Source: Solibacillus daqui
GTDB lineage: Bacteria; Bacillota; Bacilli; Bacillales_A; Planococcaceae
Length of the DNA: 64,000 bases
Direction: 5' to 3'
NCBI RefSeq assembly: GCF_028747805.1
Contig: NZ_CP114887.1
Coordinates: 1,791,501 to 1,855,500 of the forward strand
The translations under genes and the position numbers were made by a program. The number at the start of each line of letters is the position of its first letter. The first letter of the stretch is position 1. Below, in pieces: positions 17,476-27,177 of this stretch. A model generated the notes under the pieces. That model worked only from the letters and a program-made list of their open reading frames with translations. It ran no database searches and had not been told where the DNA came from.

Positions 17476-19239
17476 ATGATAAATAAAAGCTCAATAGAAA
17501 TAAGTTTGTTTAAGGTTTATATATGGGTTGTATCCTTTTTAAAGCCATATTTAATGAAAGTTTTCCTATTAATCATTTGCGGGGTAGTAATCTCTGTAAG
17601 TGAACTAATAATTCCCAAAATGTTTGGATATTTTATTGACGAAGTTTTAAAAAATAAGAATATAAAATTATTTGTTTATTGCCTATTTGTAATTTTTTTA
17701 GTATTACTACTAAAGTTAATCGTTTCAGCTTCAAAAGAATATTTGCAACGGTATATTCAAGAAAATAGTGTAAGAGACTTGCAGTGGAGTATTATAACAA
17801 AATTACGAATTCTTGGTGCCAGTTATCTTGAGAAAAACTCTACAGGGACAATACTTGCGTTAGTAAACACTGAAGTTGCAGCTTTACAAGAGCTATATAG
17901 AAGATATTTCCCTGAAATGATACAACATGTTTTATTTGTTACTATCTCTATTTATCTCATGTTAGATATTAGTCTATATTTAAGTATATCTATAATACCT
18001 TGTATATCCCTGTACTATTTATTTGGCCCAAGGATTGAAAAGAAGGCTTCTAATATTGGACAAAAACTAGCAGATAGTCAAATAAATTTAGGACAGAAAT
18101 ATTACGAAAGTGTCTCTTTACTCAAAGAACTGAATGTGTTTAATAGCTTTGAATGGGATTTAAATAAAACATTAAAAGAGGTAAAGAACAATACAAATTT
18201 ATATTCGAAGCGGTATTGGTATGCATATTTAAGAGGATCGATTCGACGTTTTACATATTATTTTGGAGCGATTATTCTTATAATATTTGGTTGTTTTTTA
18301 ATAAGTGAAGAAACCATAACAGCAGGAGAATTTGTTTCATTTTTACTACTATATTTAGCTACGATGCATAAATTAACAACAGTAATTACTCTTTTAACGG
18401 AGCAAAAAATGCTCATGTTTCAAGCGAGTAAACTTTATGAATTTGCACACTTTGAACCAACAATAACTGAAAAGGAAGGTGCAATACAATTAGATAAGGT
18501 AGAAGGAAATATTAATTTCGAAAATGTATCCTTTAGTTATTCTCCTAATAATACTATATTAAAAAATTTAAGTTTTAATATTAAGTCAGGGGAAAAAATA
18601 GCATTTGTTGGAGAGTCAGGATGTGGAAAATCTACAATTGCAAAGTTAATGATACGTTTTTATGACAGTAATATTGGGGAAATCTCAATTGATAGCAACC
18701 TTATTAACTCACTGAGTTTGGAGACGATTAGACGATCAATTGGAATTGTCTTTCAAGATGTTTATATTTTTGGCTCTACTATAAAAGAGAATATTTTATT
18801 TGGAAATCCAAACGCAACAGAAGAAGAGTTAATTGAGGCATCAAAGGCAGCTCATTTACATGACTATATTTTGGAATTACCGGATCAATATAATACGAAA
18901 GTTGATGAAAAAGGGGATACTTTATCAGGTGGACTCAAACAACGAGTGGGCTTGGCAAGACTGTTTCTAATGAATCCATCTATAGTAATAATGGATGAAC
19001 CAACCTCTGCTTTAGATAATATAACTGAAAAACATATACAAAAATCTTTAGATCGTTTTCTAATAGATAAGACCGTAATAACCATTGCTCACAGATTAAG
19101 TACTATTCGAGATTATGATCGAATATACGTACTTGATAATGGCATAATTGCAGAATCTGGTCCACATGAGGAGTTACTAGCAAAGAATGGGCTTTATAAG
19201 AAATATATTTTACAAACGAAAGAAGCTGGGCTCGTATGA
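17476..19239 (+). CDS. ABC exporter half-transporter (membrane domain fused to ATPase), first subunit
   Basis: This 587-residue protein has six membrane helices (about residues 15-300) fused to an ABC ATPase (about 345-580). Walker A is GESGCGKST, the signature LSGGLKQR and Walker B IVIMDEPTSALD, so the catalytic glutamate is present. The H-loop region ITIAHRLST is also there. It overlaps the next gene by four bases, and the two probably form a heterodimer. The DNA is much richer in AT than the sulfur operon, which hints at transfer. No small peptide or substrate gene is obvious nearby, so cargo is unknown. Confidence 0.8.
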   Translation: MINKSSIEISLFKVYIWVVSFLKPYLMKVFLLIICGVVISVSELIIPKMFGYFIDEVLKNKNIKLFVYCLFVIFLVLLLKLIVSASKEYLQRYIQENSVRDLQWSIITKLRILGASYLEKNSTGTILALVNTEVAALQELYRRYFPEMIQHVLFVTISIYLMLDISLYLSISIIPCISLYYLFGPRIEKKASNIGQKLADSQINLGQKYYESVSLLKELNVFNSFEWDLNKTLKEVKNNTNLYSKRYWYAYLRGSIRRFTYYFGAIILIIFGCFLISEETITAGEFVSFLLLYLATMHKLTTVITLLTEQKMLMFQASKLYEFAHFEPTITEKEGAIQLDKVEGNINFENVSFSYSPNNTILKNLSFNIKSGEKIAFVGESGCGKSTIAKLMIRFYDSNIGEISIDSNLINSLSLETIRRSIGIVFQDVYIFGSTIKENILFGNPNATEEELIEASKAAHLHDYILELPDQYNTKVDEKGDTLSGGLKQRVGLARLFLMNPSIVIMDEPTSALDNITEKHIQKSLDRFLIDKTVITIAHRLSTIRDYDRIYVLDNGIIAESGPHEELLAKNGLYKKYILQTKEAGLV

Positions 19240-20972
19240 AGAATATGCATTGGATCTGGAATTATATTAAAAATCAAAAGTTCTTCTATTTCACTTCTAT
19301 TATTTTATTAATCATTGAATCCATAAGCTTTGTTTACTCAATAACCTTGCAACAATATATTATTGATCAAATAATTATGGGATCAGATTTTGGTGGAATC
19401 TTAAAATATGTTCTATTAATTGCATTATGTTATTTAATATTCATAATGTTATTTGTTGTTAATCCATATATTCAAAGTAAAATTCATGGTCGTATTAAAT
19501 ATCAATTAGTTGAGCAAGGCTTATCAACTTTGTATAGTACGCCAATAAATATAATTCAGAAAGAAAGAAATGCTCGATATGTACATTTTTTTACAAATGA
19601 AATACCAATTGTAGCAAGGTTAATAGGTGAAGATATTACAGATATTATAAAGCACTTTGTAAGTACCATTATTATATGTGTTTTATTTTTAAAGGCTTCT
19701 CCTATCCTTTTCTTTTCTATCCTTATTTTATCTCTTTTCTATATTAAAACTGGAAAAAAGTTATCCAATGAGCAAAAAAAAGTTTCGAAAGATATTCAAA
19801 ATAAAAAATCTTCACTACTAATTGTATTGGAAGAATGCATAACATCTACTCGTGATGTAATAGCAAATAATCGTGGGGATTGGGAAAAAGCGAGATATCA
19901 AAACCGTTTTATTCAATATTTTAAATGTATAATGATGGAAGGAAAGCTGAAGATAAAAATGGTGTTTTCATTAGAATCTATAACTTCCATTGCACAGATA
20001 ATTGTAATTGGTTATGGGGGATACCTTGTATTTAAGGGGGTAATGTCAATTGGATTATTAGTTGTGATCTACCAACTGACTTTAGAACTGCTCCACTCGT
20101 TTGTAAAAGTATACAATTTAGTATTTTCATTTTCAGGTAAGATGGCTTCAGTTGAAAATATTAGTAATTGGTTAAATACAAAACCAAAGCGAACAGATAA
20201 TACTAAAACAATTTCCTCAATTGAGTCATTAACAATTAATAACATCTCTTTTCGTTATAATTCAGGGGAAAAATTTATATTAAAAAATTTTTCTATAGAT
20301 ATACCAGTAGGAAAGAAAATAGCTTTAGTTGGACTTAGTGGTAGTGGAAAATCAACTATTGGAAGTTTACTTGAAAGCTTATATGAGGTTGAAGAGGGAA
20401 GTATAATGGCAAATAATATCAATATTAATGATATTTCTAATGATACATGGAAATCGAAAGTTAGTATTGTTTTTCAAGATCCATACATATTTCCAGGTAC
20501 TATAAGAGATAACTTATTACTGGGGTATAATCGAATAACAGATAATCAAATAATAGATTTAGCCAAAGCAATGTGTATCGATAATTTTATCCAGAAATTG
20601 CCGGATAAGTATGATAGTTCATTAGGGGAGCGTGGAATAACTATTTCCGGCGGTGAAAAACAAAGGTTAGCATTAGTTCGTGCCTTAATTAGAGATCCAG
20701 AGGTATTAATTTTAGACGAGTCTACATCGGCATTAGATGTAAATACAGAAAAAATCATTCATAAAAATCTTGCAATGATTAGAGAAAATAAAACTACAAT
20801 TATTATTGCTCATCGACTCTCTACTATTAAAGATTCAGATATAATATTTGTTATCGATAAGGGGGAAATTGTAGAACAAGGTTGTCATTCTGAATTATTA
20901 AATAATAAATCATTATATTATGAATTAGTGATGAATGAAATGAAAGATAATAATTCTTTAATATATCAATAA
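19236..20972 (+). CDS. ABC exporter half-transporter, second subunit
   Basis: This 578-residue protein has the same architecture as its partner: six membrane helices, then an ATPase with Walker A GLSGSGKST, signature ISGGEKQR and Walker B VLILDESTSALD. Both subunits retain the glutamate after the Walker B aspartate, so neither site is plainly degenerate. The ATGA overlap shows translational coupling. The pair could export a peptide, lipid or drug. Confidence 0.8.
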   Translation: MKNMHWIWNYIKNQKFFYFTSIILLIIESISFVYSITLQQYIIDQIIMGSDFGGILKYVLLIALCYLIFIMLFVVNPYIQSKIHGRIKYQLVEQGLSTLYSTPINIIQKERNARYVHFFTNEIPIVARLIGEDITDIIKHFVSTIIICVLFLKASPILFFSILILSLFYIKTGKKLSNEQKKVSKDIQNKKSSLLIVLEECITSTRDVIANNRGDWEKARYQNRFIQYFKCIMMEGKLKIKMVFSLESITSIAQIIVIGYGGYLVFKGVMSIGLLVVIYQLTLELLHSFVKVYNLVFSFSGKMASVENISNWLNTKPKRTDNTKTISSIESLTINNISFRYNSGEKFILKNFSIDIPVGKKIALVGLSGSGKSTIGSLLESLYEVEEGSIMANNININDISNDTWKSKVSIVFQDPYIFPGTIRDNLLLGYNRITDNQIIDLAKAMCIDNFIQKLPDKYDSSLGERGITISGGEKQRLALVRALIRDPEVLILDESTSALDVNTEKIIHKNLAMIRENKTTIIIAHRLSTIKDSDIIFVIDKGEIVEQGCHSELLNNKSLYYELVMNEMKDNNSLIYQ

Positions 20973-21058
20973 AAAAATTATAGCCCTTATAATTTTTCGT
21001 GAGCGTGGCCTTTTTTGAAAGTCTAAGGTATAATCTGCCTTTTTAATCGTTTCTAAAC

Positions 21059-21158
21059 TTCAACTAACAGGGGCTTTAATAGAAAAATGATCTTCAACAA
21101 TCAGGCGCTTTCCTTAGTTTAGGAAAGTGTTTTTTTATTAAAGGGCCAGATTATTGAA
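21059..21158 (+). repeat. Interspersed hairpin repeat, full copy
   Basis: It begins TTCAACTAACAGGGGCTTTA, continues with CTTCAACAATCAGGCGC, a CTTTCCTTAG/AGGAAAG hairpin with T run, and ends TTAAAGGGCCAGATTATTGAA. The order matches the copy at 61733-61830. It also serves as a likely terminator after the exporter genes. The rest of 20973-21272 holds nothing else I can identify. Confidence 0.65.
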
Positions 21159-21272
21159 TAAATGAGAAATCTTTCAAACTTGTAAGAAGGATGTATAGTT
21201 AAACGATGGAACCACTACTTTATTTCCATTATTGTGAAATTATATAATAAATAGAGAGGATTTATATTAGTA

Positions 21273-22256
21273 ATGAAAGCAAAAAGAAAATTTAGAACTT
21301 GGATTATTATAAGAAATATTTTATTAACAATAGTAGCATTATTCCTTGTATGGATTGTTTTTCACCACGTCTTGAAGGTTTATGAGCAAACACAATATCC
21401 ACCAATTGGTCAAATAGTAGAAGTCGATAATCAAAATATGCACGTTTATACAAAAGGAGATGGGGTGAACACCATTGTTTTATTAAGCGGACTAGGCACA
21501 ACCGCACCTGTATTAGATTTTGAACCCTTAATAAATGAAATGGCCAAAAACAATAAAGTTGTCGTGGTAGAAAATTTTGGTTATGGATGGAGTGATTTAA
21601 CGACAAAAGAACGAACTGTAGAAAACATCGTAGAAGAAATTAGAATTGCTCTAAAGAAAGCCAATATTGATGGTCCATATATTTTAATGCCCCATTCCGT
21701 ATCAGGAATTTATAGTCTGTATTATGCTAATAAATATCCTGCTGAGATTGATGCAGTTATTGGGATTGATGCTCTTTTCCCACAAGCTATTGAGTATTTT
21801 AATGAACCTGCCCCGACGCTACCTAAATTTTTAAGATACGTAGCACCAACAGGAATAGCAAGACTCGCGTTATATATAAATCCTGAAGGTTTTTTACCTA
21901 TTGCTGATGATGGTACATATTCTGAAGAAAACTTAAAAATGACCAAGGCTATCTCCGCTTGGAAGGGGGGAAACAAAAGCGTTGTTAATGAAGCTAATGA
22001 AATTAAAAATAATATTGACAAAACAGTTGATATGACTTTCCCTTCCAATATGCCAGTTTTATTATTTGCTACGAAAAAAGATAAGGTTACAGAGGATGGT
22101 AAAAACAATGTGACTTTTTATGAAACGCAATTAAGTAATTCTCCTTCAAGTAAAATTGTAACATTAGAAGGACATCATTATCTCCACTGGACTCGTTACA
22201 AAGAAATGAGCAAACAAGTTAATGAATTCATAGATTCATTAATAATAACAAATTAG
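21273..22256 (+). CDS. Alpha/beta hydrolase with N-terminal membrane anchor
   Basis: This 327-residue protein has a single N-terminal membrane helix (about 11-32) and an outward or membrane-side alpha/beta hydrolase domain. The oxyanion-type loop reads LLSGLGTTAP, the nucleophile elbow is MPHSVSG with serine near 134, and a late histidine sits in LEGHHYLHW. Substrate is unknown; esterase or peptidase-like activity is possible. AGAGAGGATTTA lies upstream of the ATG. A hairpin repeat copy follows it. Confidence 0.75.
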   Translation: MKAKRKFRTWIIIRNILLTIVALFLVWIVFHHVLKVYEQTQYPPIGQIVEVDNQNMHVYTKGDGVNTIVLLSGLGTTAPVLDFEPLINEMAKNNKVVVVENFGYGWSDLTTKERTVENIVEEIRIALKKANIDGPYILMPHSVSGIYSLYYANKYPAEIDAVIGIDALFPQAIEYFNEPAPTLPKFLRYVAPTGIARLALYINPEGFLPIADDGTYSEENLKMTKAISAWKGGNKSVVNEANEIKNNIDKTVDMTFPSNMPVLLFATKKDKVTEDGKNNVTFYETQLSNSPSSKIVTLEGHHYLHWTRYKEMSKQVNEFIDSLIITN

Positions 22257-22279
22257 TAATACTTTTTTCTTCAGCAAAA

Positions 22280-22339
22280 GAGCACTATCCTTGAACAAGG
22301 ATAAGTGCTCATTTTCATTAAAGGGCAAGATAATTGAGG
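22280..22339 (+). repeat. Hairpin repeat copy acting as terminator
   Basis: GAGCACTATCCTT pairs with AAGGATAAGTGCTC (22280-22310, one bulge), then ATTTTCATTAAAGGGCAAGATAATTGAGG follows in two parts. This is the second half of the interspersed repeat, without the TTCAACTAACG box. Confidence 0.55.
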
Positions 22340-22505
22340 AACTCTTTAACCTATTCATGAAGGTAAAAAAATGAGATGCATTTCAGAAACAAAGAGATAT
22401 CGGATTCTGCGTTTTTAGGCAACGTATCAATTGGTGTGTTATTATCATTTTGATATTTATTTCTTTTTGTAGTAGGATAGTTGAGAGAAAACTAAATATT
22501 GTGTC

Positions 22506-22668
22506 GAATAGGTGTATCTATGTTACATAGATACTTAAAAGGGAAATCGGTGAAAATCCGATACGGTCCCGCCGCTGTAAAGGGGAGTCTTTTGTAAATG
22601 TCACTGGGTCTTGATATCTGGGAAGGCACAAAAGATGTTGAACCTCAGTCAGAATACCTGCCTATTTA
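22506..22668 (+). ncRNA. Cobalamin riboswitch
   Basis: The conserved blocks are in order. A GGTG start sits near 22511, the AAAAGGGAAATCGGTGAAAATCC box follows (22537-22559, written here in parts AAAAGGGAA and GGTGAAAATCC), and CGGTCCCGCCGCTGTAA comes next. A CACTGGG...CTGGGAAGG arm, the CAGTCAGAATACCTGCC block and closing CTATT then complete it. It binds adenosylcobalamin and lowers expression of the genes downstream. The linked terminator at 22738-22774 is its likely expression platform. Confidence 0.92.
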
Positions 22669-22737
22669 ATAGAGATACCGTTGAACCTACGGAGAATAGG
22701 GAGGTGCTGTAAGAAATACTTAATATAGAATTGTGAT

Positions 22738-22774
22738 GTATTTTTAACTGTATCTGTTAAAAATACTTTTTTTT
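22738..22774 (+). terminator. Riboswitch-controlled terminator before nikA
   Basis: GTATTTTTAAC (22738-22748) and GTTAAAAATAC (22756-22766) form a perfect 11-pair stem with a seven-base loop, followed by eight T. It lies 24 bases before the ATG of nikA, so readthrough decides operon expression. Confidence 0.85.
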
Positions 22775-22797
22775 ATGAAAAAATTAGGGGTGAAGAA

Positions 22798-24420
22798 ATG
22801 AAAAATAGTAGTATATGGGCAGTTTCCCTCATTTTGATGACTATTATATTATCGCTTGCTGGATGTTCTCAACAGGATGAAAAAGAAACAGCAGCTACAA
22901 AAGATGACAAGAAAGTATTTACTTTTTCTTGGTCTGGGGATATTGGTGATTTAAATCCCCACACTTATTTTCCAAACGAGTTTTTCTCGCAAGCAATGGT
23001 TTATGAATCTCTTGTCTATTATGGTAAAGATGGAGAAATTAAGCCGTGGCTAGCAAAGAGCTGGGATGTATCGGAGAATGGGAAAGAGTATATATTCCAT
23101 TTGCGTGATGATGTGAAGTTCTCAGATGGCTCCGCTTTTAATGCAGCAATAGTGAAGAAAAATTTTGATACCGTACTTGCCAACCGTGAACAGCATGATT
23201 GGATTGAATTGATTAATCAAATTAAAACAACAGAAGTAATCGATAACTATACATTTAAATTAACGTTACATAATGCTTATTATCCAACTCTCCAAGAATT
23301 AACGTATGTGCGACCACTACGTTTTGTTGCAGAATCAGCTTTCCCAGCAAGTATGGATACATATAAGAATGGTTTAACTGCGCCAATTGGTACTGGCCCA
23401 TGGGTATTAAAAGAACACAAAGAAAATGAGTACGCTATTTTTGAGAGTAACGATAATTACTGGGGTGAAAAGCCTAAAGTAGATGAAGTAGTTGTCAAAG
23501 TAATCACAGACGGTGAATCTCGCGTGTTAGCCTTTGAAAAAGGTGAACTGGATATGATTTTTGGCAATGGTGTAATTAGCCCAGATTCCTTTAAGTTTTT
23601 AAAAGAATCTGGAAAATATGAAACAAAAATTTCAGAACCTACGGCTACCCGTACACTGTTATTCAATACGAATCGTGAAACAATGAGTGATAAAAATATA
23701 CGACTTGCGCTGCAGCACGCTTTCGATAAGGATGCGGTCATCGATAATATTTTCTATGGAATAGAAAACAAAGCGGATACGTTATTCCCGCAAAATTTAG
23801 CCTATACAAATGTAGAAGTTGATCCGTATGAGTATGATGTGGAGAAAGCAAAAGCTTTATTAGATGAAGCAGGCTGGAAAACTATAGAGGGTAAGGAATT
23901 CCGAGAAAAGGATGGTCAACCTTTACAACTCGAATTGTTATTCATAAGTACGGACAATATTCAAAAGTCAATAGCGGAATTTGTGCAAGGGGACTTACGT
24001 AAAATTGGCGTCGATGTGAAATTAACAAGTCAAGAATCAAATACATTCTGGACAACGGCATTTGATGGCAACTATGATATGTTATTCACTGCAACTTGGG
24101 CGGTACCTTTTGATCCGCACTCTTATTTAGCTTCCATCACAACCGATTCTTCTGGTGGTGGCCCAGATTACTATGCATTATCTGGCTTATCCTTTAAAAA
24201 AGAGTTGGATACGCGTATTAAACAAGTATTATTAACAACAACAGAAGAGGATCGTATTAAACAATATCATCAAATTTTAACGATGCTTCATGAGGAAGCT
24301 GTCTATTTACCAATTTCATATCAATCAAATATCGCAGTTTACAAGAAAAATATAATGGGTGTAGACTTCTTGCCACAAGAAGTAGAAATACCAACAACAA
24401 CTATTGATATGAAAGACTAA
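22798..24420 (+). CDS. nikA: Nickel/cobalt-type ABC transporter substrate-binding lipoprotein
   Basis: This 540-residue lipoprotein (lipobox SLAGC, cysteine about 23) belongs to the oligopeptide/nickel binding family. Its sequence follows E. coli NikA closely over long stretches: GDLNPHTYFPNEFFSQAMVY, PWLAKSW, FHLRDDVKFSDG and GTGPWVLKE, for example. It would bind a metal or metal-chelator complex outside the membrane. The cobalamin riboswitch upstream suggests that the metal is cobalt for B12 synthesis, though nickel is possible. GGGGTG precedes the ATG. Confidence 0.85.
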   Translation: MKNSSIWAVSLILMTIILSLAGCSQQDEKETAATKDDKKVFTFSWSGDIGDLNPHTYFPNEFFSQAMVYESLVYYGKDGEIKPWLAKSWDVSENGKEYIFHLRDDVKFSDGSAFNAAIVKKNFDTVLANREQHDWIELINQIKTTEVIDNYTFKLTLHNAYYPTLQELTYVRPLRFVAESAFPASMDTYKNGLTAPIGTGPWVLKEHKENEYAIFESNDNYWGEKPKVDEVVVKVITDGESRVLAFEKGELDMIFGNGVISPDSFKFLKESGKYETKISEPTATRTLLFNTNRETMSDKNIRLALQHAFDKDAVIDNIFYGIENKADTLFPQNLAYTNVEVDPYEYDVEKAKALLDEAGWKTIEGKEFREKDGQPLQLELLFISTDNIQKSIAEFVQGDLRKIGVDVKLTSQESNTFWTTAFDGNYDMLFTATWAVPFDPHSYLASITTDSSGGGPDYYALSGLSFKKELDTRIKQVLLTTTEEDRIKQYHQILTMLHEEAVYLPISYQSNIAVYKKNIMGVDFLPQEVEIPTTTIDMKD

Positions 24421-24479
24421 ATTAATTGCGCCCATTTCTTTTCGGAATGGGCGTTTGTTCTATAGAGAGGCGTTGACTT

Positions 24480-25424
24480 ATGATTCGTTTTATATACAAA
24501 CGATTGCTAGGGGCAATACCGTCCATTTTTGGTTTGTCGATCATTACGTTTTTGCTTATACAGCTAATACCAGGTAATCCTGTATTAACGTATTTACGCG
24601 TATCAAATATTCAGGCTTCTGAAGAAACTGTTCAAGCGATACGTGCTGAAATGGGACTAGATCAGCCACTTGTCATGCAATATGTACAATGGCTAACAAA
24701 TGTACTGCAATTTGATTTTGGAACGTCCTTAATATCAAAGCGGTCGGTCTTAGATGAAATGATGCTTCATTTTATACCAACTTTACAATTAACAGCAGTT
24801 GCGTTTTTACTGATTATTGTTTGCAGTATACCACTAGGAGTTATATCTGCTTTACATAGAGGGAAATGGTTTGACCGAATGACGCAATTTTTTGCTTTTA
24901 GTAGTGTGTCATTGCCCACATTTTGGTTAGGTTTTTTGCTCATTTACTTTTTCTCGTTGCAACTTGACTTATTACCTGTACTTGGCAAGGGATCAGCTGC
25001 GCATTTTGTGTTACCAGCAACGACATTGGCACTTGGTTATATTGGAACCTATTTACGTTTAATAAGAGCCAGTACAATCGAAGTGTTGGAGGAGCCGTTT
25101 GTATTATATGCACAGGCACGTGGTTTGAAAGAGCGTACAATTGTTTGGCGGCATATTCTTAAAAAAGCAGCTTCCCCAACATTAACTGGCCTTGGCATGA
25201 GCTTTGGTAATATGCTTGGAGGGACGATAATTGTGGAGAACATTTTTGCTTGGCCAGGTATGGGACAATTAATAGTAGAATCGATTGTCAATCAGGATTA
25301 TCCAATGATCCAAGCTTGCGTTTTACTATTAGGAATTGTTTTTTTCCTAACAAATTTAATAGTAGATATTCTTTGTGGCTGGCTAGATCCACGCATTCGA
25401 CTGGCAGGTGATCGGATAAAATGA
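24480..25424 (+). CDS. nikB: Nickel/cobalt-type ABC transporter permease NikB
   Basis: This 314-residue permease has six membrane helices and the DppB/NikB start with MIRFIYKRLLGAIPSI and FGLSIITFLLIQLIPGNPV (given in two parts). The EAA loop region reads YAQARGLKERTIVWRHILKKA (parts YAQARGLKE and WRHILKKA), near residues 205-225. It overlaps nikC by four bases. It forms the membrane channel with NikC. Confidence 0.85.
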   Translation: MIRFIYKRLLGAIPSIFGLSIITFLLIQLIPGNPVLTYLRVSNIQASEETVQAIRAEMGLDQPLVMQYVQWLTNVLQFDFGTSLISKRSVLDEMMLHFIPTLQLTAVAFLLIIVCSIPLGVISALHRGKWFDRMTQFFAFSSVSLPTFWLGFLLIYFFSLQLDLLPVLGKGSAAHFVLPATTLALGYIGTYLRLIRASTIEVLEEPFVLYAQARGLKERTIVWRHILKKAASPTLTGLGMSFGNMLGGTIIVENIFAWPGMGQLIVESIVNQDYPMIQACVLLLGIVFFLTNLIVDILCGWLDPRIRLAGDRIK

Positions 25425-26239
25425 AGACATTTCGCCAGCATTCTATATTAATTGTCAGTGCGACAGTCATTGTATTTTTTACAGCTGTTGCAATTTTTGT
25501 ACCGTTCATAGCTCCAAATGATCCAAATTATGTAGATTTGACACAAAAACTACAGCCAACTTCTAAGGACTATCCACTTGGCACAGATCATTTAGGGCGT
25601 TGTCAACTGTCGCGCCTATTATTTGGCGCACGCACATCTTTAATTACTGCATTTATCGTGATGAGCATTACTTTCTGTATCAGTGTGCCAATAGGTATTT
25701 TTGCGGGATATATGGGTGGAATTGTAGATACTTGGTTTATACGTATTTGTGATATGTTGATGGCTTTTCCAAGCTTTTTATTATCGTTAGCATTTGTTGG
25801 GATGCTTGGTCCTAGCTATGGGCATTTAATTTTAGCGATGGTCTGTGTACAGTGGGTCTTTTACGCACGATTTATTCGAGGGATGGTACTAAGTGTGAAG
25901 GAACGATCGTTTGTTATGGCTGCTCGTATTTGTGGAACAAGCCCATTTAAAATCGCCATAAAGCATATCGTTCCTACAATTTTAGCGTCTGTCATTGTTT
26001 TACTTTTCATGGATATTGGTGGAGTTATTTTATCAATTTCAGGTCTGTCCTTCCTCGGACTGGGCGTACAGCCACCATATGCGGAATTGGGCATGATGAT
26101 AAATGATAGTAAGCCATATTTTAGAAGTCACCCGATGCTAATGATGTATCCAGGTTTAATAATTTTTCTCGTCGTTATTTCATTTAATGTATTTGGTGAA
26201 TCATTGCGACAATGGCTACAGGTAGAAAGGAGACTTTAA
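25421..26239 (+). CDS. nikC: Nickel/cobalt-type ABC transporter permease NikC
   Basis: This 272-residue permease shows the DppC/NikC layout: a first helix (about 8-28), the segment YPLGTDHLGRCQLSRLLFGAR (parts YPLGTDHLGR and LSRLLFGAR) and an EAA loop MAARICGTSPFKIAIKHIVP. The usual aspartate of the GTD..GRD motif is cysteine-containing here (GRCQLS). It overlaps nikB by four bases and shares one base with nikD's start. Confidence 0.85.
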   Translation: MKTFRQHSILIVSATVIVFFTAVAIFVPFIAPNDPNYVDLTQKLQPTSKDYPLGTDHLGRCQLSRLLFGARTSLITAFIVMSITFCISVPIGIFAGYMGGIVDTWFIRICDMLMAFPSFLLSLAFVGMLGPSYGHLILAMVCVQWVFYARFIRGMVLSVKERSFVMAARICGTSPFKIAIKHIVPTILASVIVLLFMDIGGVILSISGLSFLGLGVQPPYAELGMMINDSKPYFRSHPMLMMYPGLIIFLVVISFNVFGESLRQWLQVERRL

Positions 26240-27177
26240 TGATTGAAGTGCAACAGTTAACGATAAAGACTAAGGAAGCTACTGTCGTAAGAGATGCTTC
26301 TTTTCAATTAACACAAGGCAAAGTATTAGGTTTAGTCGGTGAAAGTGGCTCAGGTAAAACAATGACAGCGATGGCGCTTGTCGATTTATTGCCAGAAGGA
26401 GTAACATGGTCAGGTAATATTTCTCATCATGGAAAAGAACTCAAAACCTTTTCAAAAAAAGAATTACGTCGATTACGTGGAGAACAAATTGCTATTATCA
26501 TGCAAAGACCTATGAGTGCATTTAATCCTGTACGTACAATTGAACGTCACTTTATCGAAACGATTCGTGCACATCAAGCTATTACAAAACGGCAGGCTAA
26601 GGCCATAGCCGTGGCCAATTTAGAAAAAATGGGGCTACCACCTTTGCAGATTCTTTCGCAATATCCATTTCAGTTAAGTGGTGGTATGCTTCAGCGGATT
26701 ATGATGGCGATGACATTAGCATTAGAACCAGCCTATATTATCGCAGACGAACCTACAACAGCTCTTGATACAACGAATCAACTTACCGTACTAAAGGAAT
26801 TAAAAGCTATTGTTGAACAGACAAATGTCGGTATGCTACTCGTTTCACATGATCTCGCAGTTATTCAATACATAGCAGATGAAATAGCGGTGATGTACAA
26901 GGGCTTTATTGTAGAGCAGGCACCACTAACAACGCTTATAAAATCAGCAAAACATCCCTATACAAAGCGCCTTTTACAATCGGAAATTGGACGAGAAAAT
27001 AGCCAGAAAATAGAAAATAATATAGTGCAACATAATAGCTGTCCCTATTTTGCTGCTTGCCCTTTTGCTCAAGTTTCCTGTCAATCTCTACCTCCACTAT
27101 TAGAAGTGGCACCGCATCATCAAGTACGTTGTATACAGATTGAAAGGAGTATGTCAGTATGTCCTTCCTCGAAGTAG
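26239..27177 (+). CDS. nikD: Nickel/cobalt-type ABC transporter ATPase NikD
   Basis: This 312-residue ATPase has Walker A GESGSGKT, Q-loop AIIMQRPMSAFNP, signature LSGGMLQR and Walker B IIADEPTTALD. The C-terminus carries the cysteine-containing oligopeptide/dipeptide ATPase tail (CPYFAACPF...CQSLPPLLEV). I chose ATG 26239, preceded by AAAGGAG and overlapping nikC's stop by one base; an upstream start would lie inside nikC. Confidence 0.85.
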   Translation: MIEVQQLTIKTKEATVVRDASFQLTQGKVLGLVGESGSGKTMTAMALVDLLPEGVTWSGNISHHGKELKTFSKKELRRLRGEQIAIIMQRPMSAFNPVRTIERHFIETIRAHQAITKRQAKAIAVANLEKMGLPPLQILSQYPFQLSGGMLQRIMMAMTLALEPAYIIADEPTTALDTTNQLTVLKELKAIVEQTNVGMLLVSHDLAVIQYIADEIAVMYKGFIVEQAPLTTLIKSAKHPYTKRLLQSEIGRENSQKIENNIVQHNSCPYFAACPFAQVSCQSLPPLLEVAPHHQVRCIQIERSMSVCPSSK

